Assembly: GCA_003284445.1 (NCBI GenBank)
Contig: QBVH01000006.1
Location: forward strand, 1-64,000
Origin: Prochlorococcus sp. AG-311-D23
GTDB taxonomy: Bacteria; Cyanobacteriota; Cyanobacteriia; PCC-6307; Cyanobiaceae
Direction of reading: 5' to 3'
Length of the DNA stretch: 64,000 nt
Numbering within the stretch: position 1 is the stretch's first letter; every line of letters begins with the position of its first letter. The position numbers and the translations under genes were made by a program. Below are positions 33,773 to 42,582 of the stretch, piece by piece. Below the pieces are notes generated by a model. The model was not told the origin of the DNA and did not search any database. It saw only the letters and a list, made by a program, of their open reading frames with translations.

Positions 33773-34501
33773 TTAAGCTTCACTGATCTCAAGGGATGCC
33801 CTAGTTTCATCTACAAAATGAATTTCAAGTTCATTACTGAAGATGTCCGTGCCATTAGAGGGCGTAGCAAGGGGTAAATCTCGGTAAGTAAGCAAACAAT
33901 TTTCCATATTTAATTCTTTTGATGAATAATTCCCCTCGTGTAGTCCACCCTCTGTCTTAAATTCTCCCGCCTCGGTTCTCGACCAGATTATAAACCAATC
34001 CAGTTTTTCCAATTTTTCTAGTTTTGCCTCATTCGAGTCGTGGTAGTCGTCAGAATCAAAAAACTCCATTATCGATGTCTCCATACTTTCACCATCAACT
34101 TCTACACCTCCTTCCGCCAAGTGGATTTTGTATTCCTCTGCCCCATCCTCTTCGAGAAGAACTTCATTATTAAAAGTCTTCTGTGCTAAAGCCAACATCT
34201 CTTCTTTTCTGTCATCAAGAATCTTGCTGATAACCATGTCTTCATCCCATAGATGCTCATCAATAATGTATCGAAGTGATCCAAATCTTTCAGAAAGTGC
34301 TTTATTAGCAGCATCTTTAGCTATTTTCGCTGCCTTTTCACTATCTTCATCAAGTTCCTGTTTAAGGCGTTTTAAGTCACTAGCTAATGTATCCATTTTT
34401 TTATAAAACTCGCCATAGTATTTTCCAGCTCTCGTTTTTTCAGTTGAATAGAAAACCTTAACGTATTGAATATCACCGTTGTAAGTGACTTTAAACGACA
34501 T
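33773..34501 (-). CDS. Hypothetical acidic coiled-coil protein
   Basis: A 242-aa soluble protein, strongly acidic. The first third holds a helix with coiled-coil spacing (about 30-75, KMDTLASDLKRLKQELDED); the rest alternates predicted strands and helices. No signal peptide and no metal motif. It lies in the accessory region with no operon partner. I do not recognise a family; a cell-specific function such as phage response or regulation cannot be inferred. Confidence 0.65.
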   Translation of the reverse strand: MSFKVTYNGDIQYVKVFYSTEKTRAGKYYGEFYKKMDTLASDLKRLKQELDEDSEKAAKIAKDAANKALSERFGSLRYIIDEHLWDEDMVISKILDDRKEEMLALAQKTFNNEVLLEEDGAEEYKIHLAEGGVEVDGESMETSIMEFFDSDDYHDSNEAKLEKLEKLDWFIIWSRTEAGEFKTEGGLHEGNYSSKELNMENCLLTYRDLPLATPSNGTDIFSNELEIHFVDETRASLEISEA

Positions 34502-34970
34502 TGGACCCTAACTATCTCTTATTTAAATGATCACCTCTTTTTTAAATCCACGCCATAATTAATTCTTGATTGGGACACAAATTTCAACCAAGCAAGCCAA
34601 AAAGCAATGACATTGTTCAAGTAGAAGCTAAATTTCTAGCTATAAAATTGAACGGGAATCTAAACTTCTGAATGTAAAAAATATTTTCTATATTGGGTTC
34701 AAAACGTAGTGAAAGAAAGGAATATTTACCCAATCGTATCAAACCATAACTGTTTAGAAGTAATTTTGAGAGAAAAAATTCCGATCCCTATAGGGGTAGA
34801 AAATATCTTCCTTTTTTATACCCCTAACAGACATTTGCTCAATATTAAAGAGATTATTTCTGTTCTACCCAACTTGGTATCAGGTAGATTAGAAAAGATA
34901 TGCAGAACTTTGTGTGCCAATCTTAAAACCCACCTGCTAAGGGTTTATTACTAATCCTGTTCAGCTAAAT
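34502..34970. other. Gene-free stretch
   Basis: A plus-strand frame at 34709-34954 (81 aa) has a segment (ENIFLFYTPNRHLLNIKEII) that looks like the C-terminal end of a LysR regulator's ligand domain, but nothing else of the protein is present. If real it is a gene remnant. Otherwise the region is AT-rich leader for the Yfr2-type RNA at 34974. Confidence 0.25.
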
Positions 34971-34973
34971 TCT

Positions 34974-35065
34974 ATTTGTGAGGAGTTAAGATCCTCCGCA
35001 GTGGAAACAAGGAAACACTTGCGCCTGATCTTACAAAAAACCTGCTTTAAAGCAGGTTTTTTTGT
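34974..35065 (+). ncRNA. yfr2-like: Small RNA of the Yfr2 type, copy 2
   Basis: Nearly identical core to the copy at 30491: GAGGAGTTAAGATCCTCCGC hairpin, then two perfect GGAAACA motifs at 35003-35009 and 35011-35017, then CACTTGCG. The terminator is different in sequence (arms about 35033-35046 and 35051-35065) but of the same kind. Conservation of the core and change in the terminator is typical of this multicopy RNA family. The 5' part TGTGAGGAGT matches the complement of the Yfr1 motif over nine bases. Ends are estimated. Confidence 0.78.
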
Positions 35066-35202
35066 GCCTATTAATCCTGATACCCAATATTGTTTTCAGG
35101 ATAAATAATAAAGAGAATGAGTTGAAAAACTAAGCTTGCGGGCAATAAAAGTTTTTAAAAAAGTAAAAGAGTCATACTTTGAATGATATTTAAATTCTCT
35201 TT

Positions 35203-35403
35203 TTACTCATAGTTTTTTTCCCAAAAAATATAGAGGTTGGAGAATTTTTTACTCGTATCAACAACTGCAGTACTGGTAGAAACTAATTTCCATCCAAGTA
35301 AATTTCTTTTTTTGATGATTTCTCAAATTTCATTTTCTTGCCTTAAGGTATTGGTATTTCCAACTACATAGTAAACATCAAAATCATTTTCCGTTCTTGA
35401 CAT
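35203..35403 (-). pseudogene. Decayed small protein gene (DUF4177-like) with an in-frame stop
   Basis: Reading from ATG at 35403, 26 codons (MSRTENDFDVYYVVGNTNTL...) reach TGA at 35323-35325, and the same frame then stays open for 39 more codons to TAA at 35203. The second part (LLGWKLVSTSTAVVDTSKKF...LYIFWEK) has the GW(K/E)LV core followed by a strand ending in aromatic residues typical of small DUF4177 proteins, and the first part has their leading strand (YYVVGN). A stop in the middle of a domain indicates a recent nonsense mutation. Sequencing error or recoding is the alternative. Confidence 0.55.
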
Positions 35404-35523
35404 AAGAGTAATTCAGATACTTCTAAAGTTAATCAACTAAAAGTGATTTTGTCAGGGAAGGGAAGGACTCAAGGCTCTCACAATCACAAATGAAAAGGAG
35501 TGAATCTTGATGAGATAAGATTA

Positions 35524-35895
35524 TTAACCAATATAATCGGGGTCATAAATATTATTTTTATACCAACCCTGATTTGCTTTTTTAATTTTTAGTTGAGTGC
35601 CTTTTAACCCCTTTGCAAAATCCTCAAAATATTCCTTATCTTCTTCATCATCGAAAACCTTATAACAGCAGGTATATACATCCAAAAAATCAATATCATC
35701 AGCATCCTCTACACCAGAAAACTTACATAAGTCATCCAAATTATCAAAGGCATCATCTCCGACCCAATCACCATCTTTACTGGTTTCTCTTTCATACATT
35801 CTTTTATATCTTTCAAAGTGATAAAATTCTTTCTTTTCTTTTGCAGGGAGTTTCTTGTAGACCTCCTTGCCAATGATTACTATCGTTTCTTTCAC
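35524..35895 (-). CDS. Hypothetical acidic protein, paralogue of 31919-32305
   Basis: A 123-aa soluble protein with many D and E residues. The middle segment DDLCKFSGVEDADDIDFLDV matches the segment of the 128-aa protein 3.5 kb to the left; the C-terminal part (KVFDDEEDKEYFEDFAKGLKG) is also charged and helical. An MKETIVIIGKEVYKKLP start with a hydrophobic strand differs from its paralogue. Function unknown; the pair lies in the region with Yfr2-type RNAs. Confidence 0.6.
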   Translation of the reverse strand: MKETIVIIGKEVYKKLPAKEKKEFYHFERYKRMYERETSKDGDWVGDDAFDNLDDLCKFSGVEDADDIDFLDVYTCCYKVFDDEEDKEYFEDFAKGLKGTQLKIKKANQGWYKNNIYDPDYIG

Positions 35896-36311
35896 TACTC
35901 CTCTTCGTAAGTAGAGAATGATACATCTCCGAACAGATGTTTTGCCTCATGTTCAGCTAATCGAGATTTGTTAGAAATGAATTAGGAGTTCTAGCACTTA
36001 CGTTTCAGTATACAATTGGTTTAATCAGTCCTGAATGTTCAAATGGATACATGAATTCTGAACTCAAAGGAGGGGTGAAAAAAATCTCGCCCCCTCTTTA
36101 ATGCAAATTGTTTTGTTGAATATGGGCATGCAATGATTAAGCAATGATCGATCTCAAAAGAAACAGTTATAAATTACCAATCAAAGCAAATAGATGAAGA
36201 ACCAGAACATAATCCACATAAACACCTAATCAAAAAGAAGACTTCAAAGATTGAACTGAAGTGGTCTTCCAACAAAATTAAAAAATGCAAACAGCCTGGA
36301 AATGAAAGTAT
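35896..36311. other. Gene-free stretch
   Basis: A bulged G-rich/C-rich hairpin near 36067-36098 may terminate a transcript. A plus-strand frame from about 36130 to 36366 is open apart from one early TGA but overlaps the 35-aa gene on the other strand and looks random. Nothing else is seen. Confidence 0.3.
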
Positions 36312-36419
36312 CTATGCAACCTTTACTGCGCCAGCAGATCCTCTTCTGAAGTCTGTTCTTCGATAATATTTTAATGCCTCTTCTTGAATATTTTGAGGAT
36401 TCCACTTGCTTTTACTCAT
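36312..36419 (-). CDS. Tiny basic protein (35 aa)
   Basis: Frame of 35 aa beginning MSKSKWNPQNIQEEALKYYR and continuing with RTDFRRGSAGAVKVA. The pattern W..(x)n.eA..Y..R.dFr.gs.gA...A resembles the first part of a small domain often found beside GIY-YIG or HNH endonucleases and in phage proteins. It starts 11 bp after the 61-aa gene, in the same direction. Too short to be sure, yet the pattern is specific enough to list. Function unknown. Confidence 0.45.
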   Translation of the reverse strand: MSKSKWNPQNIQEEALKYYRRTDFRRGSAGAVKVA

Positions 36420-36430
36420 AGTAATTTCAC

Positions 36431-36616
36431 TTATTCATTTCCTTTCTCCCGCATCCTGTAGAAAGTTTCTTCGCAACGAATAACAGATGATTTATATCCC
36501 TCTGGAAAATCCTTCATAAAAATCGAAATTATTATTCTCGTGCAGAATCCTTCTTTGATACGAAAAACAACTTCTTGTTTTCTCTCGATGATGAAATGAG
36601 GAGGAAGTTGATTCAT
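36431..36616 (-). CDS. Small hypothetical protein (61 aa)
   Basis: A 61-aa protein (starts MNQLPPHFIIERKQEVVFRI) with alternating hydrophobic strands (VVFRIKEGF, TRIIISIFM) and a charged C-terminal helix (CEETFYRMREKGNE). It is followed closely by the 35-aa gene. A second frame 36492-36677 overlaps it and is rejected because it starts within the leader and has no protein-like composition. Function unknown. Confidence 0.4.
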   Translation of the reverse strand: MNQLPPHFIIERKQEVVFRIKEGFCTRIIISIFMKDFPEGYKSSVIRCEETFYRMREKGNE

Positions 36617-36761
36617 ACCATAATTTCTTCACTCTCAATAATGCTATCAATATGTAGAAAAGTCGTAGATTGATCAACTAAATCTAGACCATTAGAAATC
36701 ACAAGAAAAATATTACTGTAGAGAAACCCTTCTTTCTACGATTTCTCAGCAGAGAAGGTGA

Positions 36762-36835
36762 CACGGTGAAGTGACTGCTTGAAAACCCTTATTACTGTGT
36801 CATTTTATTTGCAGGGTGAAGTCACGGTGAAGTGA
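36762..36835 (+). repeat. Direct repeat CACGGTGAAGTGA beside guaA
   Basis: The 13-base unit occurs at 36762-36774 and 36823-36835, with a partial GGGTGAAGTCAC (36814-36825) joined to the second. The copies are 61 bp apart, 37 bp beyond the guaA stop codon. Their position at the border between accessory and core genes makes them candidate recombination remnants; a regulatory site is also possible. Confidence 0.5.
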
Positions 36836-36871
36836 AACTTTTAATTTATAACTACTTTTTAGTAGTCAATA

Positions 36872-38458
36872 CTATTCCCACTCAATAGTTCCCGGGGGTT
36901 TACTTGTTATGTCCAAAACAACTCTATTAACTCCCTTGACTTCGTTAACTATCCGGTTAGAAATTTTCTCTAAAACCTCATACGGTAAACGAGACCAATC
37001 AGCGGTCATTCCGTCCTCACTGGAAACGCATCGAACAACAATTGGCCACGCATAAGTTCTTTGATCTCCCATTACTCCAACTGAATACACAGGCAACAAG
37101 ACAGCGAAAGCCTGCCAAATCTCATTATATAAGCCAGCATTATTAACCTCCTCTCTCACAATCAAATCTGCATCCCTTAAACAATTTAGTTTCTCATGAG
37201 TGACCTCTCCTAAAATTCTTATAGCCAATCCTGGACCTGGAAATGGATGTCTTCGAACAATCTCATCTGGCAATCCCAATGATTTACCAACTTTTCTGAC
37301 TTCATCCTTAAATAAACGTCTCAAAGGCTCTACCAATTTAAATTGCAAATCTTTAGGCAAGCCTCCTACATTATGATGACTTTTGATTTTTACCGCTATT
37401 CGTTCACCAGTCTTTGGATCAATATTTGTTCCAGAACTTTCAATTACATCTGGATAAAGAGTACCTTGAGCCAAGTAATCAAACGGACCCAATCGAAGAC
37501 TCTCTTCTTCAAAAACCCGAATAAATTCTCTACCTATAATTTTACGCTTTTGTTCAGGATCAGTTACTCCTTTTAATTGTGAAATAAATCTTTCTCTAGC
37601 ATTGATGTATTCAACATTAATTTTGAACTTTTCATCAAAAAAAGACATTAAGAATTCTGGCTCACCTTTTCTCATAAAACCTTGATCAATAAACATGCAC
37701 GTCAATTGAGGTCCTATTGCTTTGTTTAATAAAAAGGCAAGAGTTGAAGAATCAACGCCACCAGATAAAGCCAATAAAACTTTTTTATCACCTACCTGTT
37801 GTTTTACTTGAGAAACAGCTTCATCTATAAATAAATCTGTTGTCCAATCTGCCTCACATGAACAAATGTCATATACAAAATTTCTTATTAAAACCATTCC
37901 ATGAGTGGAATGAACAACTTCGGGATGAAATTGCACTCCATAAAAACTCTTATCATGCAAAGCAATAGCTGCCTCTAAAGTATTTGAAGTATGAGCTAAT
38001 CTGACAAATCCATTCGGTAATTTCTCAACTGAATCACCATGACTCATCCACATTGTTGATCCACTTATAACATTGGTTAATAACGCTGTTGAATCATCAA
38101 CTTCTAAAGGAGCCTTTCCATATTCGGCTTTACCAGTAGCAGATTTTACCGATCCTCCTAGCTCATGAACCATTAATTGCATTCCGTAACACACACCAAG
38201 AACAGGAATCCCTAAATTAAAGATCTCTGGATCACAATACGGAGCACCTTCTTCATAAACAGATCCAGGGCCTCCGCTTAAAATAATTCCCTTAGGCTTG
38301 AGAGAACGTAATTGATCAGCAGATGTTGTATAACTCATAACTAATGAGTAAACCTCTGTCTCTCTAATCCTTCGAGCAATTAATTCTGAATATTGAGAAC
38401 CAAAATCGAGAATTACGATTGCTGGATTACGTTTTTCAGCTGAAATCATTGAAGCCAT
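36872..38458 (-). CDS. guaA: GMP synthase (glutamine-hydrolysing)
   Basis: Makes GMP from XMP, ATP and glutamine. 528 aa: an N-terminal class I glutaminase with C90 in GVCYGMQL and QFHPEVVHS (the H and E of the triad), the ATP pyrophosphatase domain with the loop ALSGGVDSS, and a C-terminal dimerisation domain ending in PPGTIEWE. Full length. It is the border gene between the accessory region and the next core block. Confidence 0.97.
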   Translation of the reverse strand: MASMISAEKRNPAIVILDFGSQYSELIARRIRETEVYSLVMSYTTSADQLRSLKPKGIILSGGPGSVYEEGAPYCDPEIFNLGIPVLGVCYGMQLMVHELGGSVKSATGKAEYGKAPLEVDDSTALLTNVISGSTMWMSHGDSVEKLPNGFVRLAHTSNTLEAAIALHDKSFYGVQFHPEVVHSTHGMVLIRNFVYDICSCEADWTTDLFIDEAVSQVKQQVGDKKVLLALSGGVDSSTLAFLLNKAIGPQLTCMFIDQGFMRKGEPEFLMSFFDEKFKINVEYINARERFISQLKGVTDPEQKRKIIGREFIRVFEEESLRLGPFDYLAQGTLYPDVIESSGTNIDPKTGERIAVKIKSHHNVGGLPKDLQFKLVEPLRRLFKDEVRKVGKSLGLPDEIVRRHPFPGPGLAIRILGEVTHEKLNCLRDADLIVREEVNNAGLYNEIWQAFAVLLPVYSVGVMGDQRTYAWPIVVRCVSSEDGMTADWSRLPYEVLEKISNRIVNEVKGVNRVVLDITSKPPGTIEWE

Positions 38459-38524
38459 ATCAACCTGAAGAATCCTTATGAAACATTCTTATCAAATAGA
38501 CTAATTAAGAGAATAGTAATATGC

Positions 38525-39670
38525 CTATCGCTTAAGAATTAACCCAAAAGCATTAAGCTGTTTTAAACCCTCAAAACCAGCCCAACGAATTTGTCTTTTA
38601 CGATCAAATAAAACAGATCCTATTTCGATCGATGAAGACAAGTATCTATTTACATAGCTTCTGCTTTTAATCTCAATTTCTTTGGCCATCCTGCTCCAAA
38701 TCAAAGACACGGCCTCTGAGTTACTTACTTCAAGGCTTAACAAAGCATTTTCTACCGATGTTGATTTACTTATTAACTCAATCAAATCAAATGAGATGCC
38801 CTCTCTGAATGCAAGTGAAGTGAGAATTTCAATCCTTCCATCAGCCAGATGATGATGTGTATGAAAAACGCCACCAGAGAGTTTTATTAGTTTTCCATGA
38901 TACCCAAATAATAAAAGTTTCTTGACCCCATTTTCTGCAGCAGCAACGAGAAGAGGACCTACCCAATTACCCGTTTTAATTATTTGATTAGCTGGAAGTC
39001 CATATTTCATTGCTAAATCCATTCCATTTTCACCAATCACAAAAGTCAGACATCCATCAAATGTTGCTTCAGAGCATTTGTGGAGCAAAATCTCTTTACA
39101 GTTTTTCAACTGATCGGGAGAAGCACTAGTTTGAACCTCAGCCTGTGTCCCAATGAGGGACAATCCATCTACAACTCCAAAGGCTTCATTACTTGTCTTT
39201 AATGCGCGATCTTTCCCTTCAGGTAAAATAATCTCAACTTTAATTGAACTACCTTTGGGTAAAAGTGGGTAAAGGTTCATACATAGTAAATCACGCGCAA
39301 ACTGAGATATGCATGGCTGACCGGATACTTGAAATTTACCTACTCCATAACCTGCATGGAAATCAAGCCAATCAGGAAAACGATTTTCAACTTTACTTTT
39401 AGATTGAAAGTTTTCTTGACTAAATTGAATATAAGCCCAGATTTCTGCTCCTCTTGTTATGTCAAGAGGCAATCCAGACTGACAATGAGTTACTGCTAGA
39501 GATCTGTTACCGTTATCAAGTAAAGCAGAAGAAGTAATGGGTACCGTTATCGATTCTTCTTTATTTGGTAAATTAATTCTCTCATTATCCCTAAATTTAT
39601 TGCCGATAAGAATGTTTGTTGCTGACTTTGCAGCCGCAACAACCCAAACAGGAAGAGTAAATTGATTCAA
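38525..39670 (-). CDS. cbiD: Cobalt-precorrin-5B C1-methyltransferase
   Basis: C1-methylation step of the oxygen-independent cobalamin (pseudocobalamin) pathway. 381 aa, family start LPVWVVAAAKSAT, the LDITRGAEIWAYI segment, and the C-terminal LFGYHGKLIKLSGGVFHTHHH segment. Prochlorococcus keeps this pathway for B12-dependent enzymes; queG in this window needs B12. It lies 66 bp upstream of the guaA start in the same direction (stop at 38525), so the two may be co-transcribed. Confidence 0.92.
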   Translation of the reverse strand: MNQFTLPVWVVAAAKSATNILIGNKFRDNERINLPNKEESITVPITSSALLDNGNRSLAVTHCQSGLPLDITRGAEIWAYIQFSQENFQSKSKVENRFPDWLDFHAGYGVGKFQVSGQPCISQFARDLLCMNLYPLLPKGSSIKVEIILPEGKDRALKTSNEAFGVVDGLSLIGTQAEVQTSASPDQLKNCKEILLHKCSEATFDGCLTFVIGENGMDLAMKYGLPANQIIKTGNWVGPLLVAAAENGVKKLLLFGYHGKLIKLSGGVFHTHHHLADGRIEILTSLAFREGISFDLIELISKSTSVENALLSLEVSNSEAVSLIWSRMAKEIEIKSRSYVNRYLSSSIEIGSVLFDRKRQIRWAGFEGLKQLNAFGLILKR

Positions 39671-39749
39671 ATCATTGGAAGAGCTGACGATAGAGGAAAT
39701 TCCCTAAATAATTTTTTAAAATAATATTAATCCAGATTTAAATAAGTAA

Positions 39750-40904
39750 ATGCAAGACAAACTCAATCTAATGATTCCTGGACCTACACCCGTACCAGAA
39801 AATGTTTTGGGTTCTATGAGTAAACATCCCATTGGTCATAGAAGTGGAGATTTTCAAAAAATTGTTCAAAAAACAACTGAGCAACTCAAATGGCTTCACC
39901 AAACAACTTCAGACGTCCTAACAATTACAGGAAGTGGAACAGCGGCAATGGAAGCAGGAATAATTAATACGTTAAGCAAAGGTGATCAAGTCATTTGCGG
40001 CGATAATGGAAAATTTGGTGAAAGATGGGTAAAAGTAGCAAAGGCATATGGATTAGATGTAAAAGTAGTCAAGGCTGATTGGGGACATCCTCTTGATCCA
40101 AATCAATTTAAGAAAATACTTGAAGAAGACACTAATAAAAACATTAAAGCAGTTATTTTAACTCACTCAGAAACTTCAACAGGAGTGATTAATGATCTTA
40201 AATCAATTAATGATGAAGTAAAAAACCATAGTAAAGCTATTACAATTGCTGATTGTGTAACAAGTCTTGGTGCATGTAATATCCCAATGGATGAATGGGG
40301 TATCGATGTAATAGCCTCAGGCTCTCAAAAAGGTTATATGATTCCACCTGGCCTTAGTTTTGTTGCTATGAGCAAAAGGGCATGGGAAGCAAATAAGCGA
40401 TCTGATTTACCTAAGTTTTATTTAGATCTAAAACAATATTTAAAAACAGTTAATCAAAATAGCAATCCCTTTACGCCTGCAATAAATTTATACTTTGCTT
40501 TGGAGGCTTCACTAACAATGATGCAAAAAGAAGGGTTAAATCATATATTTTCCCGTCATACTCGTCATCAAAAAGCAACGCAAGAAGGAATAAAAGCAAT
40601 GGGTTTGAATTTATTTGCAAAAGAACATTATGGAAGTCCAGCAATAACAGCTGTTAAACCTGAGAATATCGACGCTGAAAGTATAAGAAAAGCAATAAAA
40701 AATGACTTCGACATACTCCTTGCTGGAGGTCAAGATCATTTAAAAGGAAAAATCTTTAGAATTGGACATTTAGGATTTGTCAATAATAGAGATATAATTA
40801 GTGTCATATCAGCTTTAGAAAGTACTCTTGATAAAATGGGCAAACTACAAGCCCCCATTGGCCAAGGAATTGCAAAAACAATTTCAGTGCTAAATAACGA
40901 GTAA
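39750..40904 (+). CDS. Class V aminotransferase (alanine/serine-glyoxylate type)
   Basis: PLP aminotransferase that removes glyoxylate, a photorespiration product, using alanine or serine. 384 aa; MIPGPTPVPENVL start, GSGTAAMEA phosphate region, and K194 in GSQKGYM as the PLP lysine. Members of this family are sometimes labelled small subunit of soluble hydrogenase by old homology; there is no hydrogenase here. It is divergent from cbiD (80 bp). Confidence 0.88.
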   Translation: MQDKLNLMIPGPTPVPENVLGSMSKHPIGHRSGDFQKIVQKTTEQLKWLHQTTSDVLTITGSGTAAMEAGIINTLSKGDQVICGDNGKFGERWVKVAKAYGLDVKVVKADWGHPLDPNQFKKILEEDTNKNIKAVILTHSETSTGVINDLKSINDEVKNHSKAITIADCVTSLGACNIPMDEWGIDVIASGSQKGYMIPPGLSFVAMSKRAWEANKRSDLPKFYLDLKQYLKTVNQNSNPFTPAINLYFALEASLTMMQKEGLNHIFSRHTRHQKATQEGIKAMGLNLFAKEHYGSPAITAVKPENIDAESIRKAIKNDFDILLAGGQDHLKGKIFRIGHLGFVNNRDIISVISALESTLDKMGKLQAPIGQGIAKTISVLNNE

Positions 40905-41353
40905 TATTTAAGAGCTCAATAAAATGTCTACAAAGTTCTAATTAGATGAAGCACTTAGGGCACTAAACCAGTAGCTCTTCTCTTCTTATCAAGTGCTTTT
41001 GAAATCAAGTCAGCAAGTGATTGCAAATCTCATTCCAAAGGACACTAAGATGAATTCTTATAGGAAAAATAAACCTCTTTTAATAATGCTTTTTTTTCAC
41101 TAGAACTGCATTCATCATTATTTTTATAAATACAAAATATTTTTGAATCACAATATCGAAAAATAATTATAAAAGTCGTATTAAAAAATAATCGAGATCA
41201 AAGTAAAAAATTTATTTCAATATTTTTTATATACAATTTTTTTCCTAGTCAATGTCGTAAAGTTAATTCAATAGAACCAAAAACTAATACTAACTAAAGC
41301 TAGACAGAAGCAAGAAAAATAGATAATTTAAATTTAAATATTCTCTTCAAATC
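40905..41353. other. Gene-free stretch
   Basis: AT-rich, without a supported gene. On the minus strand 40965-41035 a short open segment (ends KALDKKRRATGLVP) has a protein-like look but no start codon except TTG and a stop directly upstream. Otherwise it holds the promoter of the gene at 41354. Confidence 0.35.
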
Positions 41354-41776
41354 ATGCCATTAGGGATAAAGCGAAACTTTTTACCAATTTCAATAATTTG
41401 TTTAGTCTGCGGTAGCACTTTAGGAGTAAGAATTAACGCAGCAATCACTAATGGAGCAGATATATATTGCTTTATGAGGAATGGGGGCAACACTCATGAA
41501 CCAAGCTGGCAAGCAGCCTATCAATTTATCAAAAATAAAAAACAAGGGTTATTCAAAACTTCTCCAAAACAAGCTGCTTCATTAATTGTTGAAGAAGTAG
41601 TTCAAAATCCTGCAAAATATGAAGATTGCATTAATTATTTAGGCGATCTCTACACGGGTGAATCGAGTTCTATAGGGATTAATAATGACAAAGAATTAGA
41701 AAATGAAGTAACTTCATCAGCCGATAATGCAGAGAAAACTCCAAAAGGGAAATATATAGATCGTTATAGTTATTAA
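41354..41776 (+). CDS. Conserved cyanobacterial exported protein
   Basis: A 140-aa protein with a signal peptide (hydrophobic about 10-26, cleavage near NAA). The mature N-terminal region (AITNGADIYCFMRNGGNTHEPSWQAAYQFIK) and the C-terminal PAKYEDCINYLGDLY each hold one cysteine, probably disulphide-bonded. I have seen this pattern in many cyanobacterial genomes as a domain of unknown function (possibly DUF6554). The last 30 residues are low-complexity and polar. Confidence 0.75.
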   Translation: MPLGIKRNFLPISIICLVCGSTLGVRINAAITNGADIYCFMRNGGNTHEPSWQAAYQFIKNKKQGLFKTSPKQAASLIVEEVVQNPAKYEDCINYLGDLYTGESSSIGINNDKELENEVTSSADNAEKTPKGKYIDRYSY

Positions 41777-41910
41777 TTGATTTAATATAAAAATTTAAGA
41801 TCTAACTACGAGTCAATTCAAAAAAAATCTTGTAAAATCGAAAAGTGCCATATCCGATACATTGACTTATCGGCCTATCAAGGCAAAATTCAACTAGCTA
41901 ATTTCTTCAC

Positions 41911-42321
41911 ATGCACAATAGGGATGCGGTTTTCTTAGAAGATCTCTGCCCAAAGCTACGTAACCGAAGATGGCGAAAATCCTTACATGAATTTACGGGT
42001 AATAGTTGTATTTATTGTGGAAAAAATTCAGAATCAATTGACCATGTTCTACCTAGAAGTAGAGGTGGGTTAAGCACCACTGATAATTGTGTACCTGCCT
42101 GCCTCTCATGTAATGGAAGCAAAACAGATAATGATGCTTTTGAATGGTATAGAAAACAACGTTTTTACGACCCAAGACGATCTATGGCAATAAGAGCGTG
42201 GACTGAAGGAGACATACGTTTAGCTTCAAGACTTCTAAAATGGGCTCAACCTAAACCGAACGAGAGCCATAAAAGCTCAAAATCGCAATTGAATGACGAT
42301 TATTCTTGGCAACCAGCTTAA
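41911..42321 (+). CDS. HNH endonuclease family protein
   Basis: A 136-aa protein with an HNH/McrA nuclease fold: C33-x2-C36 (IYCGK), D44-H45 (SIDHVLP), N59 and C64-x2-C67 (CLSCNGSK) with the zinc ribbon. A compact basic C-terminal extension (about 75-110) follows. Members of this family are conserved in cyanobacteria; they may be involved in repair or processing of DNA rather than defence. It is a single gene without a methyltransferase. Confidence 0.85.
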   Translation: MHNRDAVFLEDLCPKLRNRRWRKSLHEFTGNSCIYCGKNSESIDHVLPRSRGGLSTTDNCVPACLSCNGSKTDNDAFEWYRKQRFYDPRRSMAIRAWTEGDIRLASRLLKWAQPKPNESHKSSKSQLNDDYSWQPA

Positions 42322-42582
42322 AGCTCTACCAAACTTGACAAGCGACAGAAGAATTATATTTTTCACAAGTCGAGACCAAGTTAGAGGGTTTTTCAGGAAT
42401 AAGCGTAATACAAAAAAGAAAGCAAATTGAAGCGAATAAAGGTTTTATAATTATCTGTTTTTTGTCTTGTACAGATATTCTTTCATAGTTCCTTAATTTC
42501 CTAGTGCCATTGGTGGAATGCAGACTAGGCTTTAGACAGGAAGCAATCATTGCTAAATATTCAACATAATACATTTGTACTA

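Noticed and set aside
34709-34954. An 81-aa plus-strand frame resembling the C-terminal tip of a LysR regulator
   Set aside because: Only one short segment looks similar; start has no ribosome site and the remaining protein is absent. Mentioned only as a possible remnant.
36130-36366. An open plus-strand segment of about 75 codons with an early TGA
   Set aside because: No start codon after the stop, composition looks random and it overlaps a better gene on the other strand.
40965-41035. Short minus-strand open segment ending KALDKKRRATGLVP
   Set aside because: Only a TTG could start it and a stop lies directly upstream; too short to support.
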